Notes: generated from the letters alone by a model not told the origin. 64,000 nt of DNA from Amycolatopsis anabasis (GCF_009765355.1 NZ_VTHK01000014.1:1-64000); one strand, 5' to 3'; positions 1-8,780 are shown, numbered from the stretch's first letter. Numbers and translations: made by a program.

Positions 1-34
1 GCTACCACCAAACCCAGCACCCACCTGAACAGTT

Positions 35-60
35 ACCCGGCCGGAACACTCACGACCCCC
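35..60. repeat. Copy of intergenic CACTCACGAC repeat half
   Basis: This stretch carries the same CCGGCCGGAACACTCACGAC core that reappears at about 51036-51056. A related full hairpin lies at 50616-50661. It sits just past the stop codon of the S1 protease gene. The matching left arm is not visible within the window, so only half of a possible hairpin is seen. It appears to be a member of a dispersed intergenic family. Confidence 0.4.
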
Positions 61-81
61 GGTGCAGGGGTGGGACGTCGA

Positions 82-1197
82 TCAGCCGGTGACCAGTTTC
101 AGCGAGTAGGCGGACAAGATCTCGTTCACCGGCTGGAAGAAGGTCTCCCCGCCGGAGCTGCAGTCACCGGAACCGCCCGAGGTGACGCCCTGGGCCTGGC
201 TGCCGCTGACCCAGGAACCGCCCGAGTCGCCGGGCTCGGCGCAGGCGTTGGTCTGCGTCAGCCCGGTGACCGTGCCCTCCGGGTAGTTCACCGTCTGGTC
301 GGTCGCCTGGATGGTGCCGCAGTGCCAGCCGGAGGTGGAGCCGGAGCGGCACACCGACGCGCCGACGCCCGCCTCGTCCGAACCGGCGACGGTCACGTCC
401 GGGTTGCCGTAGCCGTTGACCTTCGGCGTCGGGTTCCCGTCGGCCTTCACGTACGAGTAGTCACCGCCGCCGGGGAACTCGGAGCCCTCGAACTGGCCCG
501 AGTAGCCGTCGCCCTCCACCGAGTCGCCGGGCTGGCCGCAGTGGCCCGCGGAGACGAAACCGTCGGCGACCGAGAAACCGACCGAGCAGCGCGAGGTACC
601 GCCGATGTGGTACGCGTCGCCGCCGACGATGTCGCCCGCGAGCACGCGCGGCGCGTTCGCGGCGGTCTCGACCCGCACCGGGCCGGCCGAGCGGGCGAAG
701 GCGAGGAACGAGTCGAGGTCGGCGCCCTGGGCGGCACGCTGGACCTTGACCACGACCGAACTGGACTTCACGTCGACGTACCAGCCGGTGACCGCCTTCG
801 GCGCGGCATGCGCGTCCAGTGCCGACTTCGCGGCGGTCAACGCGGCCTCGGTGTGCCCGACCGTGGTGACCGCCGCACCGGTCGCGCGCACCGCGTCCGC
901 CCGGGCGGCGTCGGTCACGCCGACCACCAGCTTGCCCAGGGCCGGATCGAACCAGGCGCCGCCGAACGCGTCCCCGGCCGCGGCCTGTGCCGCGCCGCGC
1001 ACCGTCCGGGCCGCGGCCTCCTGGGCCAGGCGGGTCTGCACCTGGTCCGCGGACAGGCCGAGGTCGCGTTGCAAGGCGCTGAGGACGTGGGGCGAAACCG
1101 CGGCCGTGGGCGCCGCCGTCGCCGGTGCGACCGCGAGCGCCGCCGCCACGCAACCGATCGTGATTCCCGCTGCTCTTACCAGGTTTCTACGCTTCAT
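82..1197 (-). CDS. Secreted S1 family serine peptidase (streptogrisin/alpha-lytic type)
   Basis: The 371-residue product is an extracellular chymotrypsin-fold protease made as a pre-pro-enzyme. Residues 1-29 form a signal peptide (MKRRN basic start, hydrophobic core, AxA end). Residues 30-188 resemble the alpha-lytic protease prodomain, which acts as a folding chaperone in this family. The mature enzyme begins near DIVGGDAY. The triad is H219 (SAGHCG), D246 (GGDYSYV) and S325 (EPGDSGGSW). Six cysteines (204, 220, 283, 293, 319, 346) fit three disulfides. The ATG at 1197 was chosen because GGAG precedes it and the signal peptide starts there; an upstream in-frame start would add a non-signal extension. 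Substrate specificity is not readable from the sequence alone. Confidence 0.93.
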   Translation of the reverse strand: MKRRNLVRAAGITIGCVAAALAVAPATAAPTAAVSPHVLSALQRDLGLSADQVQTRLAQEAAARTVRGAAQAAAGDAFGGAWFDPALGKLVVGVTDAARADAVRATGAAVTTVGHTEAALTAAKSALDAHAAPKAVTGWYVDVKSSSVVVKVQRAAQGADLDSFLAFARSAGPVRVETAANAPRVLAGDIVGGDAYHIGGTSRCSVGFSVADGFVSAGHCGQPGDSVEGDGYSGQFEGSEFPGGGDYSYVKADGNPTPKVNGYGNPDVTVAGSDEAGVGASVCRSGSTSGWHCGTIQATDQTVNYPEGTVTGLTQTNACAEPGDSGGSWVSGSQAQGVTSGGSGDCSSGGETFFQPVNEILSAYSLKLVTG

Positions 1198-1293
1198 AAG
1201 CGCTCCTTGAGCCGTCTGGCAGGGTTTGACTGGCAAGTAAGTCTGTGCGGGACGGGCGTGAATTCGCTGCCTACGAAAGTCGGGTTCGGTTGG

Positions 1294-1950
1294 TTAATAA
1301 CCGTTCCTAATAGAGATCATTTGCGGCTTTTGCCGAGCCTTGTCCGGTTCGGCGTCCCGGCGGCGCAGGGCCGTGAGCAGGACTCCGAGCACGGCCAGAT
1401 GACTGCCGAGCAGGAGGCGTTCCACCAGCCCGCTGTAGTCCCGGAGCGGTTCGGCGCCCGGCAGGAAGGTCAGCACGAACAGGCCGAGCAGGGCCAGCGC
1501 CGCGACGGCCAGCCAGCGCAGCGCGGGCGCCAGGTGCCGCAGGCGCCACGCGGCGATCGGCAGCGTGACGAACCCGGCCAGCGCCGCGTGCCGGTGGATC
1601 GCGCCGTGCCAGGTCAGCGGGACGTCCGCGGGTTCCTGGGGGAACAGCGCCAACACCACCAGCCCCGCGCTCCACACCACGATCAGCCAGCACGCGGTCC
1701 GGGCGCCGGGGACCCGTGCGGCGCGCAGTGCGCCCGCCGCCGACAACCACGCGAAACCCAGCGCCAGCATCGCCACCCCGGCCAGCCGCGCGCCCTGCTC
1801 GGTGTACACGTACTCGCTGAACGTCTGGCGGAACTGGTCGACCGCGTCCGCGTAGCAGATCTCCAGGTAGAGCGCGACTCCCAAACCCAGCGCACTCCAG
1901 ATCAGCGCGGACAGCGCGAGCGGCCGCGACGCGGCGGACGGGTTCTCCAT
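1294..1950 (-). CDS. DUF998-type multi-pass membrane protein
   Basis: The 218-residue protein has about six hydrophobic segments. The first runs through LIWSALGLGVALYLEI. Conserved-looking loop residues include a histidine-rich HGAIHRHAAL segment in the middle, typical of DUF998 integral membrane proteins, whose function is unknown. An in-frame GTG nine bases upstream (1959) is an alternative start; neither start has a strong ribosome-binding site. It is divergent from the histidine kinase gene, sharing a 157-nt promoter region. The C-terminal tail is basic and cytoplasmic-looking. Confidence 0.72.
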   Translation of the reverse strand: MENPSAASRPLALSALIWSALGLGVALYLEICYADAVDQFRQTFSEYVYTEQGARLAGVAMLALGFAWLSAAGALRAARVPGARTACWLIVVWSAGLVVLALFPQEPADVPLTWHGAIHRHAALAGFVTLPIAAWRLRHLAPALRWLAVAALALLGLFVLTFLPGAEPLRDYSGLVERLLLGSHLAVLGVLLTALRRRDAEPDKARQKPQMISIRNGY

Positions 1951-2107
1951 GCGCTTCACAATGGCCGGGCGTCCCGGCGGTGCGCGTCCCGCCGCGGCGG
2001 CATCTTCGGGTACCCCCGCGGGGGTACCGCGGCGAGCCGCGTACTCCACCGGGCTACGGGAATTTCCCGGATGGGCTCGCGCGGCGCGCGGGCTAGGTTC
2101 GGGAAGC

Positions 2108-3337
2108 GTGAGCGAAACGCCTTCGCTGGTGCGCGATCTGGGCCGATCGGTCCGCTGGGCCCTGGTCACCGGCCGGGACGCCGACCTCGGGCCGCCGTTG
2201 GGCCTGTGGCGGGGTCCGGCGTGGCTGGGCTGGTCGTTCGCGGTAGGACTGCTCGGGTTCTGGGTGGCGATCCTCTGGTCCGCCGCCGTCAAGGCGCCGG
2301 ACGACGGCGGCTTGACGGCCGCGGTGATGATCGCGCTGCTGGTCGGGTCGGTACTGCTGTGCCGCGACCGCCCGCTGACCGCGATGCGGCTCGTCTGGGT
2401 CGGCACGCTCGTCGGCGCCTACGCCGAGATCGCCGCCGACCGGCCGCTGGACCAGTACTTCTACGGCTACCTGCCGGTGGTCGCGCTGGTGATCGGGCGG
2501 GCGCGGGCCCGTTCGGACGGCCTCGCGCTGGTGACCGTCGCGCTGATCCTGGGGAAGACGGTCGTCACGGCCGCGTCGCTCTCCCTCGACGCGGTGGGCG
2601 GCCCGGTGCTCGTCGCGCTGATCACGGTGACCATCGGGTACACCCTCAGCCGCCAGCGCCGCGCCGAGCAGGTCGCCACCGACGAACGCGAGAAGCGGGC
2701 GGTGCTCGAGGAACGCGCCCGCATCGCCCGGGAACTGCACGACGTCGTCGGGCACCACCTGTCGATCATCGCGGTGCGCACGGACAGCGCGCCGCACCGG
2801 CTCGCCGGGCTCGACGAGGCCGCCCGGGAGGAGTTCGCGAAGCTCGGCGTGGTCGCCCGGGAGGCGCTCGACGAGACGCGGCGGCTGCTCGGCCTGTTGC
2901 GCGAGGAGTCGCGCGAAGCCGACCGCGCCCCGCAACCCGCGCTCGCCGACATCCCGGACCTGGTGCGGCAGTCCCGGGATTCCGGGCTGGCGGTCGAACT
3001 GGACGCCGACCGCGCGTTGCCGGAGGTGCCCGCGGTGGTCGGCCTCACCGCTTACCGCACGGTCCAGGAATCGCTGAACAACATCCGGCGGCACAGCCCG
3101 GGCGCTTCGGCGAGCGTCTCGATCCGGTGCGCATCCGGCGAACTCCGGGTGACCGTCGAGAATTCGAAGGGCGCCGCGCCGCCGAAGGAAAGTCGCGGGG
3201 AGGGCAGCGGGCTGTCCGGGTTGCGGGAGCGGGCCGCGCTGGCGGGCGGCTACTGTCGTGCGGGTGCGCGCCCGGACGGCGGGTTCCGGGTGTCTTTGGT
3301 GTTGCCGTTGCCCGGCGGGGAGGAGGCCGCGGAGTGA
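2108..3337 (+). CDS. Sensor histidine kinase (NarL/HPK7-type)
   Basis: The 409-residue kinase has a membrane-embedded N-terminal half with about five hydrophobic helices, and a cytoplasmic catalytic half. The HisKA_3 dimerisation/phosphoacceptor motif is RIARELHDVVGHHLS, with H211 as the expected phosphorylation site. The ATPase domain shows an N-box (ESLNNIRRHS) and a glycine box (GSGLSGLRERAAL). The GTG at 2108 was preferred over an upstream ATG at 1949, because the extra 53 residues would run back across the divergent promoter region and are not membrane-like. The stop codon overlaps the start of the response regulator (GTGA), so the two are translationally coupled. The stimulus is unknown. 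Confidence 0.88.
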   Translation: MSETPSLVRDLGRSVRWALVTGRDADLGPPLGLWRGPAWLGWSFAVGLLGFWVAILWSAAVKAPDDGGLTAAVMIALLVGSVLLCRDRPLTAMRLVWVGTLVGAYAEIAADRPLDQYFYGYLPVVALVIGRARARSDGLALVTVALILGKTVVTAASLSLDAVGGPVLVALITVTIGYTLSRQRRAEQVATDEREKRAVLEERARIARELHDVVGHHLSIIAVRTDSAPHRLAGLDEAAREEFAKLGVVAREALDETRRLLGLLREESREADRAPQPALADIPDLVRQSRDSGLAVELDADRALPEVPAVVGLTAYRTVQESLNNIRRHSPGASASVSIRCASGELRVTVENSKGAAPPKESRGEGSGLSGLRERAALAGGYCRAGARPDGGFRVSLVLPLPGGEEAAE

Positions 3338-4017
3338 TCCGCGTGTTCGTCGTCGACGACCAGGCCATGATCCGCGAGAGTTTCGTGAGCCTGCTCGACG
3401 CGCAGCCGGGGATCGGCGTGGTCGGCTCGGCCGCGGACGGCGCCGCGGCACTGGCCGGGATCGCCGAGCTGACCGGGGCGGGATCCCGGCCGGACATCGT
3501 GCTGATGGACGTGCGGATGCCGGTGCTGGACGGCCTGGAGGCGACCCGGCGCCTGCTGGGTGGGTCCGAAGTGGACGGTGAGCCGCCGAAGGTGATCGTG
3601 CTGACCACGTTCCACCAGGACGACTACGTGTACGCGGCGCTGCGGCACGGCGCGAGCGGCTTCCTGCTCAAGGACGCGCCCGCCGCCGAACTCGTGCACG
3701 CCATTCGCGTGGTGGCGGCCGGGGACGCGTTGCTCTCGCCCGCGGTGACCAAGGGCCTCATCGCGAACTTCGTCCGCACCGAACCGCGGTTCTCGGTGCC
3801 GCCCGAACGGCTGGCCGCGCTGACCGCCCGCGAACTGGAGGTGCTGCGGCTGGTGGCCCGGGGCCTGTCGAACACCGAGATCGCGGACGAACTCGTGCTC
3901 TCCGAGCAGACGGTGAAGACGCACGTGGGCCGCATCCTGGCCAAGCTCGCGCTGCGGGACCGCGCGCAGGCGATCGTGCTCGCCTACGAAACGGGCCTGG
4001 TGCGGGCGGCGACCTGA
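3334..4017 (+). CDS. NarL/FixJ-family response regulator
   Basis: This 227-residue protein is the partner of the preceding kinase. The receiver domain (about 1-125) has the acidic pair in FVVDDQ, phospho-acceptor D59 in VLMDVRMP, and the Thr and Lys switch residues (VLTTF, LLKDAP). A GerE/LuxR-type helix-turn-helix follows at about 155-215 (LTARELEVLRLVARGLSNTE). It starts at a GTG overlapping the kinase stop codon. The 3' end overlaps the convergent gene by 34 nt. DNA targets are unknown; the adjacent DUF998 gene, divergent from the operon, is a plausible target by position only. Confidence 0.92.
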   Translation: MIRVFVVDDQAMIRESFVSLLDAQPGIGVVGSAADGAAALAGIAELTGAGSRPDIVLMDVRMPVLDGLEATRRLLGGSEVDGEPPKVIVLTTFHQDDYVYAALRHGASGFLLKDAPAAELVHAIRVVAAGDALLSPAVTKGLIANFVRTEPRFSVPPERLAALTARELEVLRLVARGLSNTEIADELVLSEQTVKTHVGRILAKLALRDRAQAIVLAYETGLVRAAT

Positions 4018-4985
4018 ACGTCGTCGCCGCCGTCGAGCATGCCGAGCTGGGTCGCCCGCACTCCCGCCTGGAACCGGCTCTGCGCGCCGAGCAGGTCCAT
4101 CAGCGCGCGCACGTGCCGTTGCGCCGTGCGCAGGCTGATGCCCAGGTGGTGCGCGATGTTCTTGTCGGTCAGCCCCGCGGCCAGGAGCTTGAGGACCCGG
4201 CCGTCCAGGTCGGCCGCGCCCTGCTGCCCCTGGCTGTTGCGGGTGGACAGCGGGACCGCGCGCTGCCAGGACGCCTCGAACAGCGAGATCAGCCCGAGCA
4301 GCAGCGCCGACGAACTGACCAGCAGCGCGCTGTCGGTCTCCTTGCCGACCGACACCGGCAGCAGGGCCCACCGGCGGTCGACCAGGCCGATCTTGGTGGG
4401 CAGGCTGGGCAGCACCCGGACCCGTTCGCCCTGCGCGCCGCGGGCCCGCAGGTCGTCGATGATGAAGTCGTTGTCCAGGTAGAACTCGTCGTACACCGTG
4501 CGGTACACGACCCCGGAACGCATGACCGACTTCGCCACGTCGTTGGCCTCACCGGCCACGTAGGGCGGCTTCTCGAACTGGCAGACCTCCAGCCGGGCCG
4601 CGCGCTGCAGGCGGTCCCAGCATTCGCAGATCGCCGCGCGGCCGCTCAGCATCTGGGTCGGCCCGTGCGCGTCCGGATCGCCGTTCGCCTGGTTGTAGAT
4701 CGTCATCAGGGTCGGGATCAGGGCACGCACCCGGCGGAGCCGTTGGTGGTGCTGGGTGATGTAGGACTCGATGGCCGCGTCCGGCGGCACCCGTTTCCAG
4801 CGCGTCGGGCAGCCGGCCACGTTCGTCACCAGGCCGCGCCGATCGAGGACCCGCAGCACCTGTTCCGCCTGCGGCAGTTCGCACTGGGCGGCGGTGGCCA
4901 GCTCGGGGAGGGTCCAGGAAGGGCGGGCCAGCACGAGTTCGTAGATCCGTTGCTGGTCGCCGGACAGTCCCAATGCCTCCAACAT
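3984..4985 (-). CDS. LuxR C-terminal HTH regulator with TrmB-like N-terminus
   Basis: The 333-residue protein begins with a winged-helix segment resembling TrmB-type regulators (LGLSGDQQRIYELVL...LPELATAAQCELPQAE). The central region of about 190 residues resembles the phospholipase-D-like ligand domain of such regulators but lacks a catalytic HKD motif. A LuxR-type HTH closes the protein (LAAGLTDKNIAHHLGISLRT). This layout is common in actinobacteria, where such genes often sit near natural-product or secreted-enzyme genes. The ATG at 4985 lies nine bases after GGGAG; a GTG at 4991 or an ATG at 5030 are alternatives. The target is unknown. The gene is transcribed away from the aminopeptidase unit. 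Confidence 0.8.
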   Translation of the reverse strand: MLEALGLSGDQQRIYELVLARPSWTLPELATAAQCELPQAEQVLRVLDRRGLVTNVAGCPTRWKRVPPDAAIESYITQHHQRLRRVRALIPTLMTIYNQANGDPDAHGPTQMLSGRAAICECWDRLQRAARLEVCQFEKPPYVAGEANDVAKSVMRSGVVYRTVYDEFYLDNDFIIDDLRARGAQGERVRVLPSLPTKIGLVDRRWALLPVSVGKETDSALLVSSSALLLGLISLFEASWQRAVPLSTRNSQGQQGAADLDGRVLKLLAAGLTDKNIAHHLGISLRTAQRHVRALMDLLGAQSRFQAGVRATQLGMLDGGDDVQVAARTRPVS

Positions 4986-5193
4986 CTCCACCCGCTCCCT
5001 CGTTGTCGGTCGATGAGCGAGGTTGCGCATCCTGACTTAGCCTTGGTCAGCTACGAGCAAGAGGAATAAACGATGTGTACCGGGTCGGTGGCCTTTTGTC
5101 ACCAGTTGCCGTAAGAGCACCGGCGAGCCGTCGTAATTCCGCCAGTCCCCCTTGCGTCCCCCGGCGCAGCAACGTACTCCGTGCGGCGGCGGG

Positions 5194-5229
5194 GCCCGGC
5201 GCGGCCGAGGGACGGTGACCGCGCCGGGC
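5194..5229 (-). terminator. Hairpin terminator after the M28 aminopeptidase gene
   Basis: A perfect 11-bp stem (GCCCGGCGCGG pairing with CCGCGCCGGGC) encloses a 14-nt loop. It lies 15 nt beyond the stop codon of the minus-strand aminopeptidase gene. There is no long U tract, as is usual in high-GC actinobacteria. Confidence 0.65.
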
Positions 5230-5244
5230 AACTCGGAAGGAGCG

Positions 5245-6156
5245 TCACGCCGCGGCGGCCAACGCCGTCGCGCCGGCCAGCGTCCACGCCGCGTGCGCGG
5301 CCGCGTTCGCCGCGATGCCGAGTTCCTTCGAGCCGACGTTGCTGATGTTGTCGCACCGCTGGTGGTAGCACGGATCGCTACCGCTGCCGATGCCGCTCAC
5401 CTGCACGCCGATGTTCTTGAAGCTCGCGTGGTCGCTCCGCCCGCCGATGTTCATCGTGCGGGAGGGGATTCCCTTGCCGCGGAAGTAGTCCTGGAACATC
5501 TGCTGCAGGCTCGGGGTGTCGTTGTACACGCCCCACGTGGTGGTGTTGCGCGCCCCGACCATGTCGAAGTTCAGGTATGTCTTGATTTTGCTCCGCTCGG
5601 CGCTCGGCAGCGAGTTCACGTACTGCCGGGAGCCGATCAGCCCGAGTTCCTCGGCGCCCCACCAGCCGAAGCGCACGTGCTTCTGCAGCGTCGGCTTGGC
5701 GCGCGCGAGGGTGAGTGCCGTTTCCAGGGCGGCCGCCGAACCCGAGGCGTTGTCGTTGATGCCGGGGCCCGCGGTGACGCTGTCCAGGTGCGCGCCGAGG
5801 AAGACGATCTCGTTCGGGTTGCCGCCCGGCCAGTCCGCGATGACGTTCCAGCCGGTGGCGCCGTTGTGGGTGAACGACTGCAGGGTCGTGGTGAACCCGG
5901 CGGCGTCCAAACGCGACTTCACGAAGTCGGCCGAGGCCCGGTACCCGGGTCGCCCGTGTGCGCGGGTGCCGCCGTTCCGATCGGCGATATCCTGGAACTG
6001 CTGCGCGTGGGCGAGGACCGCGGCGGCCGGTATCTCCGGTGGGGCGGACAGGGCCGGCGACGGGCCTTCCCCGGCCGTCGCCTGGCCCGAGAACACCACC
6101 GTCGTCGCCGTGAACAACGCGACCAGGAAGGGACTGTAGGACTTTCCGAGTTTCAT
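5245..6156 (-). CDS. Secreted M28 family zinc aminopeptidase
   Basis: The 303-residue protein carries a signal peptide (MKLGKSYSPFLVALFTATTV, cleavage near GQATAGE). It matches the Streptomyces griseus aminopeptidase type: two zinc ions are expected to be bound by H123 and D135 (GAHLDSV, GINDNASG), E170, D198 (NFDMVG) and H265 (CYHQRCDN). E169 in WWGAEELG is the likely general base. The catalytic domain fills the chain, and no C-terminal proprotein-convertase P domain is present. GGAGGAAG stands seven bases before the ATG. The enzyme should release N-terminal, mainly hydrophobic residues from peptides outside the cell, complementing the S1 protease upstream. Confidence 0.92.
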   Translation of the reverse strand: MKLGKSYSPFLVALFTATTVVFSGQATAGEGPSPALSAPPEIPAAAVLAHAQQFQDIADRNGGTRAHGRPGYRASADFVKSRLDAAGFTTTLQSFTHNGATGWNVIADWPGGNPNEIVFLGAHLDSVTAGPGINDNASGSAAALETALTLARAKPTLQKHVRFGWWGAEELGLIGSRQYVNSLPSAERSKIKTYLNFDMVGARNTTTWGVYNDTPSLQQMFQDYFRGKGIPSRTMNIGGRSDHASFKNIGVQVSGIGSGSDPCYHQRCDNISNVGSKELGIAANAAAHAAWTLAGATALAAAA

Positions 6157-6382
6157 GCGCTTCCTCCAGCAGGGTTCGAGGAATGATCAGATCGAATCGG
6201 CAGAGGTCGCGACCCGACCGGCTGACACGGTATTCCGGCAGGTCAGAGCGGGAATGATGCTGGCGGAAATGCGCCGCGCGCGGCTGCGTAAAGACGCCGG
6301 TGGCCCTGGGCGGTATGGATCCCGGGCGGTCCCGCGTTGGTACAAACTAGGGCAAGTGGCGGACGGTTAGGAGGCAGTTGCG

Positions 6383-7300
6383 GTGTTGGATCCGGAGGAG
6401 TTGTACGAGGTGGACTCCGATGTCCCGGACCTGGACGGGGCCGTTCTCCTGCACCAGCTCGAAGGCTTCATGGACGCGGGGTCGGCGGGCCGGCTGGTCA
6501 CCGAGCACCTGCTGGAGACCTTCGAGCACCGCGTGGTGGCCCGGTTCGACGTGGACCGGCTGATCGACTACCGCTCGCGGCGGCCGATGATGACCTTCCG
6601 GAGCGACCACTGGGCGGAGTACGAGGAGCCCGAACTGGTCGTCCGGCTGCTGCACGACGCCAACGGGACCCCGTTCCTGCTGCTCACCGGGCTGGAGCCG
6701 GACCGGGAGTGGAAGTTGTTCACCGACGCCGTGCTCAGTCTGGCCGAACGCTGGAAGATCCGGCTGGCGGTGGGGTTCCACGGCATTCCGATGGGGGCGC
6801 CGCACACCCGGCCGCTGGGGGTGACCGCGCACGGCACCCGGACCGAACTCGTCGGCGGGTACACCCCGATGGGCAACACGCTCGAGGTGCCCGGCAGCGC
6901 CGACGCGTTGCTGGAACTCCGGCTGGGCAAGCTGGGGGTGGACGCGGTCGGTTTCGCCGCGCACGTGCCGCACTACCTTTCGCAGGCGTCCTATCCGGCG
7001 GCGGCGCTGACCCTGCTGAGCTCCGTCACCCGCAGCGCCGGGCTCGAGGTTCCGGACAGCACCTTGCGCGAAGCGGGGCGCCGCGCCGACGCTGAGATCG
7101 AACGGCAGGTCGAGGAGTCCACCGAGGTCGCCGAGGTGGTGCAGGCCCTGGAACGGCAGTACGACGCGTTCACCGAGGCGACCAGGCGGCGGAGCCTGCT
7201 CGCCGATTCGGTAGAAAACATGCCGACGGCCGAGGAACTGGGCGCGGAGTTCGAACGTTTTCTCGCCGAGCAGGGCCGAGGCGATGCACAGGACCACTGA
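6383..7300 (+). CDS. PAC2 family protein (proteasome assembly chaperone-like)
   Basis: The 305-residue cytoplasmic protein has the PAC2 fold signature: an early LLHQLEGFMDAGSAG segment, LLLTGLEPD, and the glycine-rich GFHGIPMGAPHTRP loop. The C-terminal 80 residues form an acidic helical, probably coiled-coil region (REAGRRADAEIERQVEEST). PAC2 proteins occur across actinobacteria; a role in proteasome assembly has been suggested from the eukaryotic relative but is not established. The GTG start is set by AGGAGG eight bases upstream. The end overlaps the upstream part of the dienelactone hydrolase gene (13-nt gap between stop and the chosen GTG), so the two probably form an operon. Confidence 0.85.
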   Translation: MLDPEELYEVDSDVPDLDGAVLLHQLEGFMDAGSAGRLVTEHLLETFEHRVVARFDVDRLIDYRSRRPMMTFRSDHWAEYEEPELVVRLLHDANGTPFLLLTGLEPDREWKLFTDAVLSLAERWKIRLAVGFHGIPMGAPHTRPLGVTAHGTRTELVGGYTPMGNTLEVPGSADALLELRLGKLGVDAVGFAAHVPHYLSQASYPAAALTLLSSVTRSAGLEVPDSTLREAGRRADAEIERQVEESTEVAEVVQALERQYDAFTEATRRRSLLADSVENMPTAEELGAEFERFLAEQGRGDAQDH

Positions 7301-7313
7301 TGAGGGGGAGCGC

Positions 7314-8015
7314 GTGACCGTTCGTACGGACCGGGTCGAGGTGGCGGACGGCACGTTCGACCTTCCGGTGTGGCTGCCCGCGGACGGGCACGGGCCGGGG
7401 CTGGTGCTGATCCAGGAGATCTTCGGGCTGGACGGCTACCTGCGCTCGGTCGCCGCCGATCTCGCGGAACTCGGGTACGTGGTCGTGGTGCCCGATCTGT
7501 TCTGGCGGATCCAGCGGAACTGGTCGTCCGGCCACGACGAGGCCGGGCTGAACGCGTCGCTCGAGGTCTCCGGGAAGTTCGATCCGGCCCTCGGCGAGGC
7601 CGACGTGCTCGCCGCGCTGCGGCACCTGCGCGGCCTGCCCGAGGTGCGCGGCGGCGCCGGGGTGTTCGGGTTCTGCCTGGGCGGTTCGCTGGCCTTCGCC
7701 GCGGCCGCGCACGGCGATCCGGACGTGGCCGTGTCGTTCTACGGATCCACCGTGCCGGAGCAGATCGCGCTCCTGGACGAGATCACCTGCCCGATCCAGT
7801 TCCACTTCGGCGGCCAGGATCCCTACATCCCCGCCGATTCCGTGCGGCGGGTCGAGGCCGCGGTGGCCGGGCATCCCGGCGCCGAGATCCACGTCCAGGA
7901 GGAGGCGGGCCACGCGTTCCACAACCACGTGGCCCCGATGTTCCACCACCCGGAGGCCGCCGCCACCGCTTGGCGGCTGACCACCGCGTTCCTCCGGCGG
8001 CAGCTGCCCGCCTGA
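7314..8015 (+). CDS. Dienelactone hydrolase family protein
   Basis: The 233-residue alpha/beta hydrolase has the cysteine-nucleophile triad of the dienelactone hydrolase family: C121 in GFCLGG, D169 in GGQDPYIP and H200 in AGHAFHN. The family hydrolyses dienelactones or related esters in aromatic ring degradation, but many actinobacterial members have unknown substrates. The oxyanion-side motif LVLIQEIFGLDGY is intact. The GTG at 7314 is preceded by GAGGGGGAG; an ATG thirty bases upstream lies inside the PAC2 gene and lacks a site. It follows the PAC2 gene by 13 nt and converges with a TetR gene. Confidence 0.9.
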   Translation: MTVRTDRVEVADGTFDLPVWLPADGHGPGLVLIQEIFGLDGYLRSVAADLAELGYVVVVPDLFWRIQRNWSSGHDEAGLNASLEVSGKFDPALGEADVLAALRHLRGLPEVRGGAGVFGFCLGGSLAFAAAAHGDPDVAVSFYGSTVPEQIALLDEITCPIQFHFGGQDPYIPADSVRRVEAAVAGHPGAEIHVQEEAGHAFHNHVAPMFHHPEAAATAWRLTTAFLRRQLPA

Positions 8016-8024
8016 GCACCGGCG

Positions 8025-8675
8025 TCAGTGCTGGCGTCCGGGTTTCCAGTGGTTCATCGCGTCGGCGAGCGCGTCGTGGCCGAGCGCGGGCTCGGGTAGC
8101 TCGGTCGGTTCGTCGCGCCGGACGCGCAGGCCGTCCAGGACGATCGTGAGGAAGCGGCGCCAGAGCTGGGGCCGCAGACCCCCGGTGTAGTCGGCGGTCG
8201 AGCCGATCATGAACTCGATCAGCGGTATGTCGGTGGGGTCGAGGTCGGCGCGGAGGCTGCCGTCCGCCTGGGCGCGGGCGACCATCCGGTGGGCCGCGGG
8301 GATGAGCCGTTCCCGGGCCCGGGCGACCCGGTCGTGCCCGTAGGCCGAGCTGAGCATGACCTGGCGCAGCCCGGCGTTGGCGGTCTGCAGTTCGGCGGTG
8401 CGGAACATGAACTCGGTCAGCGCGGTCCACGGATCCGGTTCGCGCAGGGACGCCTCGGCGAGGTCGGCGATCTCGTCGATGGTGTGCTCGAAAAGGGCTT
8501 CGACGAGATGTTCCCGGCTCGGAAAGCGCCGGTAGACCGTGCCCACCCCGAGGCCCGCGTGTTTGGCGATGTCGTCGAGCGTGACCTCCAGGCCGCGCGC
8601 GGCGAAGACCTCGGCGGCTGCCTCGAGGATCCGCTGGCGGTTGCGTTCGGCGTCGCGGCGCAGGGGGCGGCTCAT
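8025..8675 (-). CDS. TetR family repressor of the divergent MFS/O-methyltransferase operon
   Basis: The 216-residue protein has a TetR N-terminal HTH (RQRILEAAAEVFAARGLEVT...GLGVGTVYRRFPSREHLVEA). The C-terminal ligand domain resembles that of other actinobacterial exporter regulators. The ATG at 8675 faces the MFS exporter gene. Two inverted repeats sharing the half-site AGTRGAG/TGGAGA lie between the two genes, as expected for a repressor that controls itself and the pump. The ligand is unknown, perhaps the exported or methylated compound. Confidence 0.9.
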   Translation of the reverse strand: MSRPLRRDAERNRQRILEAAAEVFAARGLEVTLDDIAKHAGLGVGTVYRRFPSREHLVEALFEHTIDEIADLAEASLREPDPWTALTEFMFRTAELQTANAGLRQVMLSSAYGHDRVARARERLIPAAHRMVARAQADGSLRADLDPTDIPLIEFMIGSTADYTGGLRPQLWRRFLTIVLDGLRVRRDEPTELPEPALGHDALADAMNHWKPGRQH

Positions 8676-8697
8676 GCGAAGGACTCTAAACAAGCGA

Positions 8698-8718
8698 AGT
8701 AGAGGTGGCATCTCCACT
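8698..8718. promoter_or_regulatory. Putative TetR operator 1 (AGTRGAG-N7-CTCYACT)
   Basis: AGTAGAG and CTCCACT form an inverted repeat with a 7-nt spacer, one mismatch in seven. It lies 22 nt upstream of the TetR start. The half-site resembles that of the second repeat at 8742-8758. Confidence 0.6.
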
Positions 8719-8741
8719 TCTGCTAGCGTGTGCGGCACAAG

Positions 8742-8758
8742 TGGAGAAAGCATCTCCA
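8742..8758. promoter_or_regulatory. Putative TetR operator 2 (TGGAGA-N5-TCTCCA)
   Basis: This perfect 6-bp inverted repeat (TGGAGA, AAGCA, TCTCCA) ends 22 nt before the MFS start codon, just ahead of its GGAGG ribosome-binding site. It is placed to block transcription of the exporter operon. Confidence 0.65.
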
Positions 8759-8780
8759 TATTCATCGCGGAGGGCTCCCG

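Noticed and set aside
1292..1302. GGTTAATAACC palindrome at the end of the DUF998 gene
   Set aside because: It overlaps the stop codon, is short and has no nearby matching copy, so no function is claimed.
70..3333. Very long open frame running plus-strand through the S1 protease, DUF998 and kinase genes into the response regulator
   Set aside because: Only the last 227 codons are a real gene; the rest is antisense or out of frame with arginine-rich, low-complexity sequence.
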